A stretch of 64,000 nucleotides of DNA. It comes from Flagellimonas sp. S3867 (GTDB lineage: Bacteria; Bacteroidota; Bacteroidia; Flavobacteriales; Flavobacteriaceae). A program made the position numbers and the translations under genes. Of the stretch, positions 43,112 through 51,204 are shown in pieces. The stretch is taken from positions 1,550,001-1,614,000 of the forward strand of contig NZ_JACVMN010000001.1 in NCBI RefSeq assembly GCF_014698935.1, given 5' to 3'. The notes under the pieces were generated by a model. It saw only the letters and a list, made by a program, of their open reading frames with translations, was not told the origin of the DNA and searched no databases. Every line of letters begins with the position of its first letter. Position 1 is the stretch's first letter.

Positions 43112-43537
43112 ATGCTTTTGAATGTCTCCTATACCGATAAAACTGTCACTAAAAAAATTGATGCGGCCGTAGGCAAGCCTTTTCCCTTGAAAGAACGGTT
43201 TGCAATGGGTGGAATCGGTTCGCCAAAACTCCATATTACCGAAACCAGCATCGAGATCCAGAATTTGCTTATCCTAGATAACAATTTGAACACCTGTAAC
43301 ATTGAAATGCGCCCAAAAGGCATCATTCTCAGGTTCAGGTCTTTGTTGGAAACCTATGGTTTGGTCATTCCCTACTATAAACTCAAACTTTATAAAGGAG
43401 ATTTTGCCATCTACTCCATTTTTAAGGACCATTACTTTATCAAAGTAAGGTCGGACACCAAGGCCATTCAAAAGTATTTTAAGAAGGTATTGGATTATAA
43501 GGCAAACAACGCACAACCTTCCATTGAAGATTTATGA
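43112..43537 (+). CDS. Conserved-looking protein of unknown function
   Basis: This 141-residue protein has no signal peptide or membrane helix. Beta-rich stretches (MRPKGIILRFRS, LVIPYYKLKLYKGDFAIYSI, HYFIKVRSD) look like a pleckstrin-like or YcxB-like small domain, but I do not recognise a family. Its stop overlaps the start of the next gene by four bases (ATGA), which indicates translational coupling with the DUF1648 protein and perhaps a shared function at the membrane. Confidence 0.75.
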   Translation: MLLNVSYTDKTVTKKIDAAVGKPFPLKERFAMGGIGSPKLHITETSIEIQNLLILDNNLNTCNIEMRPKGIILRFRSLLETYGLVIPYYKLKLYKGDFAIYSIFKDHYFIKVRSDTKAIQKYFKKVLDYKANNAQPSIEDL

Positions 43538-44049
43538 GCATATTCAGTAAAAATCCAAAAATTGAGGTAAAACCCACCGCTAGAGATAAAAATCTGGTCA
43601 AGTTAGGGTGGGCTATTGTGGCATTGAACATTTTATTGGTCCTTGTCTTTTATTTTGACCTTCCAGAAACCATTCCTACCCATTTTAATCTAAAAGGCGA
43701 AGCAGATGGACACGGACATAAATCAACACTTTGGATTATCCCCATCATTAGCGCCGCGCTGTATTTTGGGCTTGGCTTTTTTGTGACAAAAATGAAACCC
43801 TACCATATGAACTATCCGGTAAAGGTCACCGAAAAAAATGCCCCCGAATTATATGCTTTGGGTATTCGCATGATAGCGGTAATGAATCTAGCTTCGGTAA
43901 TTGCTTTTTTGTTGACCACGGTAATCCTCCTTTTATATATAAAAGGAATTGTTGGCACTATCGATGTGCAACTTTTGGTAGGCTCATGGATCATAGTGGG
44001 AGCACTTCCATTTTTGTACATCTTCAAAATGTACAGCACTCCAAAATAA
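43534..44049 (+). CDS. DUF1648-domain membrane protein
   Basis: This 171-residue protein has about four membrane helices (WAIVALNILLVLVFYFDL; WIIPIISAALYFGLGFFV; MIAVMNLASVIAFLLTTVIL; GSWIIVGALPFLYIF). LPETIPTHFNLKGEADGHG after the first helix is the DUF1648 signature, seen in SdpI-like and related membrane proteins. It has only one DUF1648 unit, shorter than SdpI. It is coupled to the preceding unknown gene by a four-base overlap. Confidence 0.83.
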   Translation: MSIFSKNPKIEVKPTARDKNLVKLGWAIVALNILLVLVFYFDLPETIPTHFNLKGEADGHGHKSTLWIIPIISAALYFGLGFFVTKMKPYHMNYPVKVTEKNAPELYALGIRMIAVMNLASVIAFLLTTVILLLYIKGIVGTIDVQLLVGSWIIVGALPFLYIFKMYSTPK

Positions 44050-44183
44050 GCTACATTTTTACCGTTTTTCCCAGTATTTGGAACAATCCTTGTTACAAAT
44101 TCCTGTTAAAGTCGTCTGCCAGAATGCAACCCTTTTGTTATTTAGTGCGTCTTTAATCAAATAAGCAATCAAAAAACGAACTG

Positions 44184-45665
44184 ATGTCCAAATTCAATTT
44201 AACCCTAATTCTTTGCTTTTTGTTCATGTCCAGTGGTCTTTTTGCCCAGACCATAACTTCCAAACTGGTCGATGCAAAGACGCAAAAGGGCATTCCCTAT
44301 GCAACCGTGCAATATGGCAAACACCAAGGCGTAATTACCAATGAAGAAGGCCGTTTCAGCTTTATTCTGGATGAAACCTCAACGCAGGACTCCATTTATA
44401 TCTCGTCGATGGGTTATCAAAAAAAGGGGTTTGCGCTACAACAATTACAGGACAGCATCATTACCATAACGCCCAAAGCTATTGAGCTTACTGGTGTGTA
44501 TTTGTTTGATAAGGAATTGGATGTGGATGAAATCATGGAACGAGTAGAAGACCGATTGCCCATCAACTACAACAAAGCACCACTTAAGCAGCGTTTCTTT
44601 TTGCGGCAATCCAGTTTTAATACGCTGCAGAAAATGGATATTGAATTTAAAAAATCTACCATTGCGGAGCTGGATGAACACTTGATTGACAGTATTATCT
44701 CCATTCTTCCTAAAAATTCATCTTATTACACCGAAACCTTGGGTGATTATTACCAAAACGGAGAGGAAAACAAATTAGAAATTATTAAAGCGGCCGAATT
44801 GTACGACAAAAGCAACGAAGGCTCCATGGAAGCGCTGTCCGACAAAATGGAGGCCATTTTTAGGGCCAATGTAAAACCGGACTCTTATCTAAAGATAAAA
44901 TCGGGGATTTTTGGTGACAAGGTACCGGTGGACTCCATTCTGGAAAATGAGGAAGAAGCCGCTGAAATACAAGAAGAGCTCAAAAAACCTGAAAAGAACT
45001 ACTTTTTGGGCAACCGTAAATACATTTTGAGTGAGATTACAGACCAGTTCTTTGGAAAGTCTAAATTGGATGTCGCCAAAAAGTTGAATCGTTACGAATA
45101 TGAACTTTTAGGCTATTCCGAATTGGAAAACCAAGGGGTGTATGTGGTGGGCTATGCTCCCAAGGGCCGTGCCGATTTTCAAGGCAAACTGTTTGTTAAT
45201 ATCGAGGATTTTGCCATTATGCGCATGGACTACGAAAATGTAAAAACCATAAAAAGCATTAAGTTATTGGGCTTTAGCTACCAAGAGTTAAAATATTTTG
45301 GCAGCACTATTTTTTCCAAGTTTGACGGGGACAAATACCAGCTGAAGTTTATGAACTTCACCTTTGGACGCAAAATGGGGGTTGACCGACCTTTAAAGGT
45401 CATTGAAAAAAATAAACATGTAAAGGGCCGAAGAAAACAGAACGAACTCTCCCTAGCGTTGGACATTGTCAATTATAACACGGAAAAGTACGAATTGGTG
45501 GTGTATGACTCTGACGTGGTGGCTAAAACCGATTTTGAGGCTTTAAAAGAGGACGAAACCGTAAAGGCTACATATTTATCAGCCTATGACCCTGACTTTT
45601 GGAAAGGCTATACCATTATGGAGCCCAACCAGGCCATTCGGGAGTTTGTGGTTGAGGGGGAGTAA
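44184..45665 (+). CDS. Secreted carboxypeptidase-regulatory-like domain protein
   Basis: This 493-residue protein has a Sec signal (LTLILCFLFMSSGLFAQ) and an N-terminal CarboxypepD_reg-like beta-sandwich (about 24-105: ITSKLVDAKTQKGIPYATVQ, then TNEEGRFSF). The rest is a long beta-rich region of unknown type found in many Bacteroidota outer-envelope proteins, for example FAIMRMDYENVKTIKSIKLL. Lacking a plug and barrel, it is not a TonB receptor. Function unknown; it is probably periplasmic or outer-membrane associated. Confidence 0.78.
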   Translation: MSKFNLTLILCFLFMSSGLFAQTITSKLVDAKTQKGIPYATVQYGKHQGVITNEEGRFSFILDETSTQDSIYISSMGYQKKGFALQQLQDSIITITPKAIELTGVYLFDKELDVDEIMERVEDRLPINYNKAPLKQRFFLRQSSFNTLQKMDIEFKKSTIAELDEHLIDSIISILPKNSSYYTETLGDYYQNGEENKLEIIKAAELYDKSNEGSMEALSDKMEAIFRANVKPDSYLKIKSGIFGDKVPVDSILENEEEAAEIQEELKKPEKNYFLGNRKYILSEITDQFFGKSKLDVAKKLNRYEYELLGYSELENQGVYVVGYAPKGRADFQGKLFVNIEDFAIMRMDYENVKTIKSIKLLGFSYQELKYFGSTIFSKFDGDKYQLKFMNFTFGRKMGVDRPLKVIEKNKHVKGRRKQNELSLALDIVNYNTEKYELVVYDSDVVAKTDFEALKEDETVKATYLSAYDPDFWKGYTIMEPNQAIREFVVEGE

Positions 45666-45801
45666 GGTGTTCAGATGTCAGGTTGAGTGTCATCCTGAGC
45701 TTGTCGAACGATAAACTTGTCAAAGTGATTCTAAACTTGCCATAAATGGCATTAACCCATCTAAATATTTACCTTTTCTTGTCTTTTCTAAAAATATAGG
45801 C
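45666..45801. repeat. Intergenic repeat fragment (GTCATCCTGAGC-type)
   Basis: The sequence TGTCATCCTGAGCTTGTCGA at about 45690-45709 is a motif I know as a common dispersed intergenic element in Flavobacteria and related genomes. Here only one arm is visible and the rest is unremarkable AT-rich DNA before the small gene at 45802. Copy number cannot be judged from one window. Confidence 0.5.
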
Positions 45802-45999
45802 ATGAAAAAGGCACAACAAAAACAATTTTGCAGCTGGATTCACGATGGCTATGGCTCACCAGAAGAATTTGCCAAAATTTTTGATCAAGGTATTGAAATG
45901 CTCTTTTATATAGAAGATGATGTTTTTACCAAAAGGGAAATTCAAGAAGTTGTTGGTGCTATGAGGGGGATTGTTAATGTTCTAAGGTGCAATACTTAA
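45802..45999 (+). CDS. Small protein of unknown function, 65 residues
   Basis: The product (65 residues) has no signal or membrane helix. It contains FCSWIHDGYGSPEEFAKIFD and EDDVFTKREIQEVVGAMRGI, which look like two amphipathic helices with normal codon use. The ATG follows an AT-rich stretch. It is isolated between repeat elements and has no evident partner. I consider it probably real, since composition and helical pattern are not those of a random frame, but no family is recognised. Confidence 0.5.
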   Translation: MKKAQQKQFCSWIHDGYGSPEEFAKIFDQGIEMLFYIEDDVFTKREIQEVVGAMRGIVNVLRCNT

Positions 46000-46286
46000 G
46001 TATTGGGTAGTGGCTTGTTGTCAGACTAAGACTTTTGTCATGCCGAACTGACCTGTGCTGAATTTATTTCAGTATTTCGGTATCCCGTAAACGTGAGACC
46101 CTGAAACATGCTTCGACCTTGCTCAGCATCCGTTTAGGTGACGGCACGAGGTGACAAACAAAAGCTCCTTCCCTTTTTAAGGGAAGGTGGATTGGTGCTT
46201 TGCATCAAGACGGAAGGGATATTTACCCCCTGCGCCCACCTTTGGCGGACACCTCTCCCTAACTATGGGGAGGAGCTTTTATAGTT
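46000..46286. repeat. Cluster of intergenic repeat elements, MITE-like inverted repeat at 46161-46279
   Basis: No gene is seen here. About 46035-46155 resembles the dispersed GTCATGCCGAAC... type (GAGACCCTGAAACATGCTTC at about 46087). From 46161 to 46279 the ends AAAGCTCCT and AGGAGCTTT form a 9-bp inverted repeat enclosing an inner hairpin (TTCCC, 46169-46173, with GGGAA, 46181-46185) and CACCTTTGGCGGACACCTC. This unit resembles repeats I recall near genes in other Flavobacteriaceae. It may serve as a terminator for the WD40-like gene that converges on it. Confidence 0.55.
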
Positions 46287-47210
46287 TTATTGCTCTAGCG
46301 AGGTTTTAGCTTGCCGTCTGTATTTACGTTTTATAGCACTAAATTTGGTAACATAGATATTGGTATTTTTCCCTTTTAGGCTATCGCTGCTGGTATAGTA
46401 CAGCTGTTTACCATCTTGGGTCAAAAATGGGTACAGGTCACTGCCAGAAGTATTCAATTCCTCTATATTTTGGGGTATGGTCCAGACATCGTCTTGTTTA
46501 AAACTTATATAGAGATCGCCATAGGGCGAAATGTTGGTTTCCCGTTGTGAAGCCTCAAAAATAATCAGGTCGCCAGTGTCGTTGATCTCCAAGTTCCATT
46601 CCCCTGAGGGGGAATTCAGGGTATTTCCCATATTTACCGGCACCCCAAACACTCCATATTTAAATCTGGACATATATAAATCGCCCTGTCCATACCCTCC
46701 AGGCCTGTCAGAGGCAAAATAGAGGTTGCCGACACCATCAGTACGCGGGCTATATTCTGTGTGCTCCGAATTTATGGGATAGGATAAAACAACTGGTTCT
46801 CCCCATGCTCCGCTTTCATTCTTTGTTACCATCCAAATATCTGCAGAGGCTTGCGTATATGCCGTAGGTCTATTAGAAATAAAGTAAAGGGTATTTCCAT
46901 CTTTGGACAGGTGTGGGTCGCTATCGTCAAAAATGCCAGAAAACGGAACTATTTTTGGAGCAGACCATTGATCATCTTTTTTGACAGCATGGTAAATGGC
47001 ACTTTTCATATCGCCACCACCCCATTCGTGGTAACTTTTGGCTAAGTATAGTTCGTTGCCATCCGCAGTAAACGTAGGGGAATATTCTACCACCTCGGTC
47101 GAAATGTTGCCCGGCTCAAACTTGACCTTATCTTTTTGCTTATCGCATCCAAACCAAATTAATGAGACACAACATAGTAGGGTACATGTTATAAATTTTG
47201 GATTTCCCAT
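46287..47210 (-). CDS. WD40-like (TolB/PD40) beta-propeller lipoprotein
   Basis: Starting at the ATG at 47210 (a second ATG at 47216 is also possible), the product has 307 residues with a lipoprotein signal (LLCCVSLIWFGC). PD40-type strands repeat through the protein: YSPTFTADGNELYLAKS, DSDPHLSKDGNTLYFIS, YSPRTDGVGNLYFASDRPGG and LYPFLTQDGKQLYYTSSD. This gives a six- or seven-bladed propeller as in TolB and OmpA-linked PD40 proteins, but without an OmpA domain. It is probably a surface or periplasmic scaffold; its partner is unknown. Confidence 0.85.
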   Translation of the reverse strand: MGNPKFITCTLLCCVSLIWFGCDKQKDKVKFEPGNISTEVVEYSPTFTADGNELYLAKSYHEWGGGDMKSAIYHAVKKDDQWSAPKIVPFSGIFDDSDPHLSKDGNTLYFISNRPTAYTQASADIWMVTKNESGAWGEPVVLSYPINSEHTEYSPRTDGVGNLYFASDRPGGYGQGDLYMSRFKYGVFGVPVNMGNTLNSPSGEWNLEINDTGDLIIFEASQRETNISPYGDLYISFKQDDVWTIPQNIEELNTSGSDLYPFLTQDGKQLYYTSSDSLKGKNTNIYVTKFSAIKRKYRRQAKTSLEQ

Positions 47211-47310
47211 ATTCAATAGATTTTATAAAAGAGGGGAACCAACTCTGCCAACCTTACAGATGCGTATAAAAGTAGTGATTATCTGACAAATCCTTTGAAG
47301 AGCATATTGC

Positions 47311-48447
47311 TTAATTCTTGGGTAGTTGAAGCCATTGCTTCCATAGCTGGTAAGCGGGCCTCTGGTTTCCTTCACCATCCAACAGGCCATTATCTCGCCA
47401 TACTTTTAAGATATCTGGTGGCGATGGGGTGTTTTCATACAATAGGTCATAGTCTCGATACACAAACCATATGGCAAATTCAGCATCCAGGGTATTTAAA
47501 TGGTTCATCAATTTTTCAACATAACCCTTCTGCCAGTCTTCTGTGCTTTTTGCATTGACACCCAAATTATCTATGATCAAATCATCGGCAGAAAATCCTG
47601 TTTCTGAAACGGCAAAAGGTTTGGAGGTGTCCAAATTCCTAAAATCCTCCAACCAATTGTCGGCAAACAGATCCGGATTGGCATCGCGCGTTAAATTTTC
47701 GTAGTACAAAAATGGGTAGCTGCTCATCGCTACGTAATCTGAATGCGCAACAAGCATTTCCGACATCTCCAACAATTCCGTTTTCGGAGTATCAAAGGCT
47801 TGGTCCTGCAGACTGAGAAATATGGGTAAATTGGGATAATCAGCCTTTAAGGCTGTATAAACCGCTTCAACCAGGTTCAAAAATTGGGCAAAATCGGGGT
47901 CATCTTTTCTAAAGGTCGCATTTGTTTCAATGCCGTAACCAAAGTAGTCGGGATTCACCTCATCTATCAATCGCTTGCAATATTTAATAAAAGTGGAAAC
48001 CACAATTGGATCATTAAAGCTCCTTCCTTCCCAAAAGGCTGGCAAGGATTGATGGCTTCCGGCATTGTTCCAATACTTGGCCAAATTGTTCCTACTTTGA
48101 TCTGTAGGTGTGGTGGTGAGGATAATCTTGGTGCTGGAGGATTTAGAGTTTTTGGCGACATTTATTGTATTCTGCACTTCCACCGGAAATGGCAGATCGT
48201 TCATTACCTCATTCCAAGGCACCCCATAGTCAAGATGATTCAGGAATATGTCGCTATCAGCAATAACGTTTTCCAAAGTTTCTGTGAGCGCATCTACGCT
48301 ATAATCGTATGGAAAAGCCGTAAATCCCATGAAAAAAGACCTTGCATCGGGTTCTACAACTTCTTGGGTATTATCCTTGTCTTCAGAACAGGAATAAACC
48401 ATTAAAATCAAAAGAAACACAACAACAATTTGCTTTGTCTTAACCAT
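47311..48447 (-). CDS. TIM-barrel glycoside hydrolase-like lipoprotein
   Basis: The frame is open from 48543, but the ATG at 48447 gives a clean lipoprotein signal (VVVFLLILMVYSC, Cys20) and a 378-residue protein. The sequence has the order of a clan GH-A barrel: GFTAFPYDYS at strand 1, GYGIETN (Glu174, candidate acid/base), VAMSSYPF (strand 6) and FAVSETGF (Glu282, candidate nucleophile), and FAIWFVYRDYD at strand 8. I cannot assign a CAZy family; it resembles GH53-like or DUF-type barrels. No SusCD pair is next to it. Confidence 0.72.
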   Translation of the reverse strand: MVKTKQIVVVFLLILMVYSCSEDKDNTQEVVEPDARSFFMGFTAFPYDYSVDALTETLENVIADSDIFLNHLDYGVPWNEVMNDLPFPVEVQNTINVAKNSKSSSTKIILTTTPTDQSRNNLAKYWNNAGSHQSLPAFWEGRSFNDPIVVSTFIKYCKRLIDEVNPDYFGYGIETNATFRKDDPDFAQFLNLVEAVYTALKADYPNLPIFLSLQDQAFDTPKTELLEMSEMLVAHSDYVAMSSYPFLYYENLTRDANPDLFADNWLEDFRNLDTSKPFAVSETGFSADDLIIDNLGVNAKSTEDWQKGYVEKLMNHLNTLDAEFAIWFVYRDYDLLYENTPSPPDILKVWRDNGLLDGEGNQRPAYQLWKQWLQLPKN

Positions 48448-48506
48448 GATTAACAAAACGTAATCTGGGTCAGAATTATTGCCAAAAACTTCCTGATTTT
48501 CAGCTT

Positions 48507-49436
48507 TTAAGCTTTGGGTAAAAACACCTCTGCCATCATGCAACGGGCACTTCCTCCGCCACAGGTTTCAATGGTGCTCAATGAGCTATGGATAATCGGG
48601 CAATGTTTTTCTATGGTTTCCCTTCGGGATTTGTCCAAACTATGATATGCCGCGGAACTCATTACCATATAGCGCTGGTCATTCGCCCCAATGACTTGAA
48701 GCATATTGCCTGCAAAATGGTACATCTGCTCTTCTGTGATATTGATGACTTCTTTTCCATCTTTTTTAAGATGCTCCACTACACTTTTTCGTTCTTTTTT
48801 ATTATCAATAGTATCTAAACAGATGACCGCAAAGGTTTCGGCCATGGCCATCATTACATTGGTATGATAAATGGGCAATCGCTGTCCATCCACAGTCTGA
48901 TTCGCGGTAAAAACGACCGGAAAACAATCAAAATCTTCACAGAATTCAATAAAAAGCTCCTCATGGGCCCGTTCAGAAAGGGCACAATAGGCCTTTTGGT
49001 TTACACGATCCTTTAAAATGCTTCCTGTTCCCTCTAAATAAACACCTTCTTCTTCAGCCGCTGTGTAGTCCACGATATTATCTATGCGGAAGCCCTCCTG
49101 CTCGAGCACGTCAAAAATATCCTCCCTGCGTTCTTTTCTTCGGTTTTCGGCAAACATGGGATATATGCAAACCGTGCCGCTGTTATGAAATGATATCCAG
49201 TTGTTCGGAAAAATGGAATCAGGGGTATCTGGTTCTTCGGTGTCGTCGATTACAATAACATTGACCCCATGATTTCTTAGTTTAGCAACAAAATCATCGA
49301 ACTCCTTTTGAGCCTTGACATTGATTTCTTCGTTGCCCATGGTCATTTCCTCCTGAAAGTAGTTGTTTACGGCCGTCTGTTCATTCATTCTGAAATTGAC
49401 CGGTCGAACCATTAAAATGGTATTGGTTACCTGCAT
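48507..49436 (-). CDS. ctlX: CtlX-like citrulline hydrolase (arginine deiminase/amidinotransferase fold)
   Basis: This 309-residue protein starts with VTNTILMVRPVNFRMNEQTA (3-22), the signature of the CtlX family, which hydrolyses citrulline to ornithine. Pentein-fold catalytic parts are visible: FPNNWISFHN, YLEGTGSILKDR, YHTNVMMAMA (His) and SSLSTIETCGGGSARCMMAE with the active-site Cys near the end. It is co-directional with a second pentein-fold gene upstream, 47 nt away. The substrate is inferred from family resemblance. Confidence 0.85.
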   Translation of the reverse strand: MQVTNTILMVRPVNFRMNEQTAVNNYFQEEMTMGNEEINVKAQKEFDDFVAKLRNHGVNVIVIDDTEEPDTPDSIFPNNWISFHNSGTVCIYPMFAENRRKERREDIFDVLEQEGFRIDNIVDYTAAEEEGVYLEGTGSILKDRVNQKAYCALSERAHEELFIEFCEDFDCFPVVFTANQTVDGQRLPIYHTNVMMAMAETFAVICLDTIDNKKERKSVVEHLKKDGKEVINITEEQMYHFAGNMLQVIGANDQRYMVMSSAAYHSLDKSRRETIEKHCPIIHSSLSTIETCGGGSARCMMAEVFLPKA

Positions 49437-49483
49437 TTTTTACCTGTGTTATTTCTCGAATGCACTCGAGATGACATTATATA

Positions 49484-50398
49484 TTATTCTCTTATTAACG
49501 GCATTGTACTACAGCGCAATAGGCCTTCTTGTTTTGCAATTTCTGCATATGGAATTTCCTCGACGGTGAACCCCTGTTCCCTGAGCCAGTCATTCAAGCG
49601 TGTGAAGCCCTGTTCGGAAACCACAACTTGCTGAGAAATGGAGAACACATTACTGAACATCTGGTACATCTCATCTTTAGTGATTTCAAAGATGTTTTCC
49701 TTACCAAAATAATCTACCAGCCATTGGTACTCCTCTTCAAGCAAAAATCCATTTTTATGGAGAATGGCTTTGTCTTTTCCCACAGGCTGAAAGCAACAGT
49801 CCAAATGCAAAGCATTGTCCTTGGCTTCGGTATTCGATTTCCTTAACTCGAAGGATTTTACTTTTTTATGTGGAAATTGCTCTTTGATAAACTCAACAGC
49901 CTCTTTATTGGTTCTTGCGGTAATATAATCTGGGTAGTCATCGCCTGTGTAGGTACCGATGAAAATATAATCGTTCCAAGGCATCACATCTCCCCCTTCG
50001 ATATGCACTTCTTCCGGAGGTCGGATTATTTTATTTGGGTCGATTTTATCCAAAACATGTTGAATGGCTTCAAACTCCCTTTCTCGATCGGGCAAAATAT
50101 TGGAGTGAAATAATTTGTCCTCAATTACAAAGGCGATGTCCCTAGAAAAAATTTGATTGCAATCTTTTAAAATAGATGGTCCAAAAACTTCTACACCATG
50201 TTTTTCAAACACCTTTGCAAAGGCATTCATTTCCCTGACCATATCCTCTTCGATGGGATATGTTCCGGCCAAAATATGTTCTAAAGATTTGGGATCGTAT
50301 GCTTCTTCGGGTTTTGGTGTTGGGCCACAACTTTCTGCGGTTCCCAATATCACTGCTTTGAGCGGGCTTGTTTCGTTTTCAATATGCAATTGCATCAT
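49484..50398 (-). CDS. Amidinotransferase/dimethylarginine dimethylaminohydrolase-like protein
   Basis: From the ATG at 50398 (50395 is an equal choice) the product has 304 residues. Pentein-fold motifs are clear: FSRDIAFVIEDKLF (about 85-98), EVHIEGGDVM (Glu/Asp), ALHLDCCFQPVGKDKAI (His) and the active-site Cys in EGLLRCSTMPL near the C-terminus. This is like arginine deiminase-type or scyllo-inosamine amidinotransferase-like proteins. It precedes the CtlX-like gene and may act on arginine or a guanidino compound. The reaction cannot be fixed from sequence alone. Confidence 0.83.
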   Translation of the reverse strand: MMQLHIENETSPLKAVILGTAESCGPTPKPEEAYDPKSLEHILAGTYPIEEDMVREMNAFAKVFEKHGVEVFGPSILKDCNQIFSRDIAFVIEDKLFHSNILPDREREFEAIQHVLDKIDPNKIIRPPEEVHIEGGDVMPWNDYIFIGTYTGDDYPDYITARTNKEAVEFIKEQFPHKKVKSFELRKSNTEAKDNALHLDCCFQPVGKDKAILHKNGFLLEEEYQWLVDYFGKENIFEITKDEMYQMFSNVFSISQQVVVSEQGFTRLNDWLREQGFTVEEIPYAEIAKQEGLLRCSTMPLIRE

Positions 50399-50461
50399 AT
50401 AACCGTCCTTTTTTATCAAATCAAGACCTCCAACTAGAGGAAATCCTTAAAAATTCTATGG

Positions 50462-50469
50462 CAAAACTA
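50462..50469 (-). promoter_or_regulatory. Candidate -7 box for the pentein-fold gene pair
   Basis: On the minus strand TAGTTTTG matches TAnnTTTG and would give a leader of about 60 nt. A TTG lies 31 nt upstream, farther than usual, so support is partial. The rest of 50399-50679 is AT-rich intergenic DNA in which I see nothing else. Confidence 0.35.
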
Positions 50470-50679
50470 GCGCTTTGTTGTCGATTTTCCATTGACCCAA
50501 ACGGAAAAAAACTTTATGGTGTTAGGGTTTTCCATGAATTGTTATAAATTTTAATTTTTTGATTACAACCATTTGATTTATAAGTAGTTAATACTCAATG
50601 GATTTTAAAAAATCTTCGTGAAAACTAACCAAATTTAGGCTATTCTCCTTACATTTAAATAAGGAAAAAGCTTTTTGGG

Positions 50680-51147
50680 ATGAAAAAAATTATCCTTCCA
50701 TTCTGTTTCATTGCACTGATTAGTATCGGGCTTTTGTCCATGAACAAGTTTCCTCCAAAATTTAACTTTTCGGAGGTGCTCGACCAGAAAAAAAGCAAAG
50801 CTACAGAACATTCAATAAAATATTCAGATTGCATTGAAATGGCCGAAATTTCAAAATTTACGGCTCAAGATACTGATGTACAAGTGATACGAGGAGATGT
50901 TCTTTTTGATGAAATAAATCTATGTCTGGAAAAGTATCAACGCTCTTTGGACTCAACCGTTAAAAACTTAAATACCATTGACGCCCACAAATTTTTGCAC
51001 AGTGAATTCTTGCGATGCAAGAATCAATTAAATTCAGATTCTTTGTCTGTTATTAAAGCGTATTATCACAAGGGCATCATGAGCTTATGCTATGATCGTG
51101 ATAAAGCGCTAAACTCTAAATCTGTTGGAAGGGTTGCAAAAAGGTGA
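50680..51147 (+). CDS. Secreted or membrane-anchored protein of unknown function
   Basis: This 155-residue protein has an N-terminal hydrophobic segment (ILPFCFIALISIGLLSM, about 4-20) that may be a signal or anchor. The remaining part is helical, with three Cys spaced along it (SDCIEMAE, NLCLEKYQ, LRCKNQL) and a fourth in LCYDRD near the end; these could form disulfides. I recognise no family. It lies between the pentein gene pair and gltA, convergent with gltA, and ends at a strong bidirectional terminator. Confidence 0.72.
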   Translation: MKKIILPFCFIALISIGLLSMNKFPPKFNFSEVLDQKKSKATEHSIKYSDCIEMAEISKFTAQDTDVQVIRGDVLFDEINLCLEKYQRSLDSTVKNLNTIDAHKFLHSEFLRCKNQLNSDSLSVIKAYYHKGIMSLCYDRDKALNSKSVGRVAKR

Positions 51148-51148
51148 C

Positions 51149-51186
51149 AAAAAGAAGGGCGATCATATATGATCGCCCTTCTTTTT
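51149..51186. terminator. Bidirectional terminator between the unknown gene and gltA
   Basis: The whole stretch 51149-51186 is a perfect palindrome: a GAAGGGCGATCAT arm is mirrored by ATGATCGCCCTTC, with AAAAA before and TTTTT after. It ends both converging genes. Confidence 0.9.
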
Positions 51187-51204
51187 GTTTATTAGCTTTT
51201 AAAA

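Noticed and set aside
47884-48405. 173-residue plus-strand ORF opposite the TIM-barrel lipoprotein gene
   Set aside because: The minus-strand gene has a lipobox and barrel motifs; the plus-strand frame has none.
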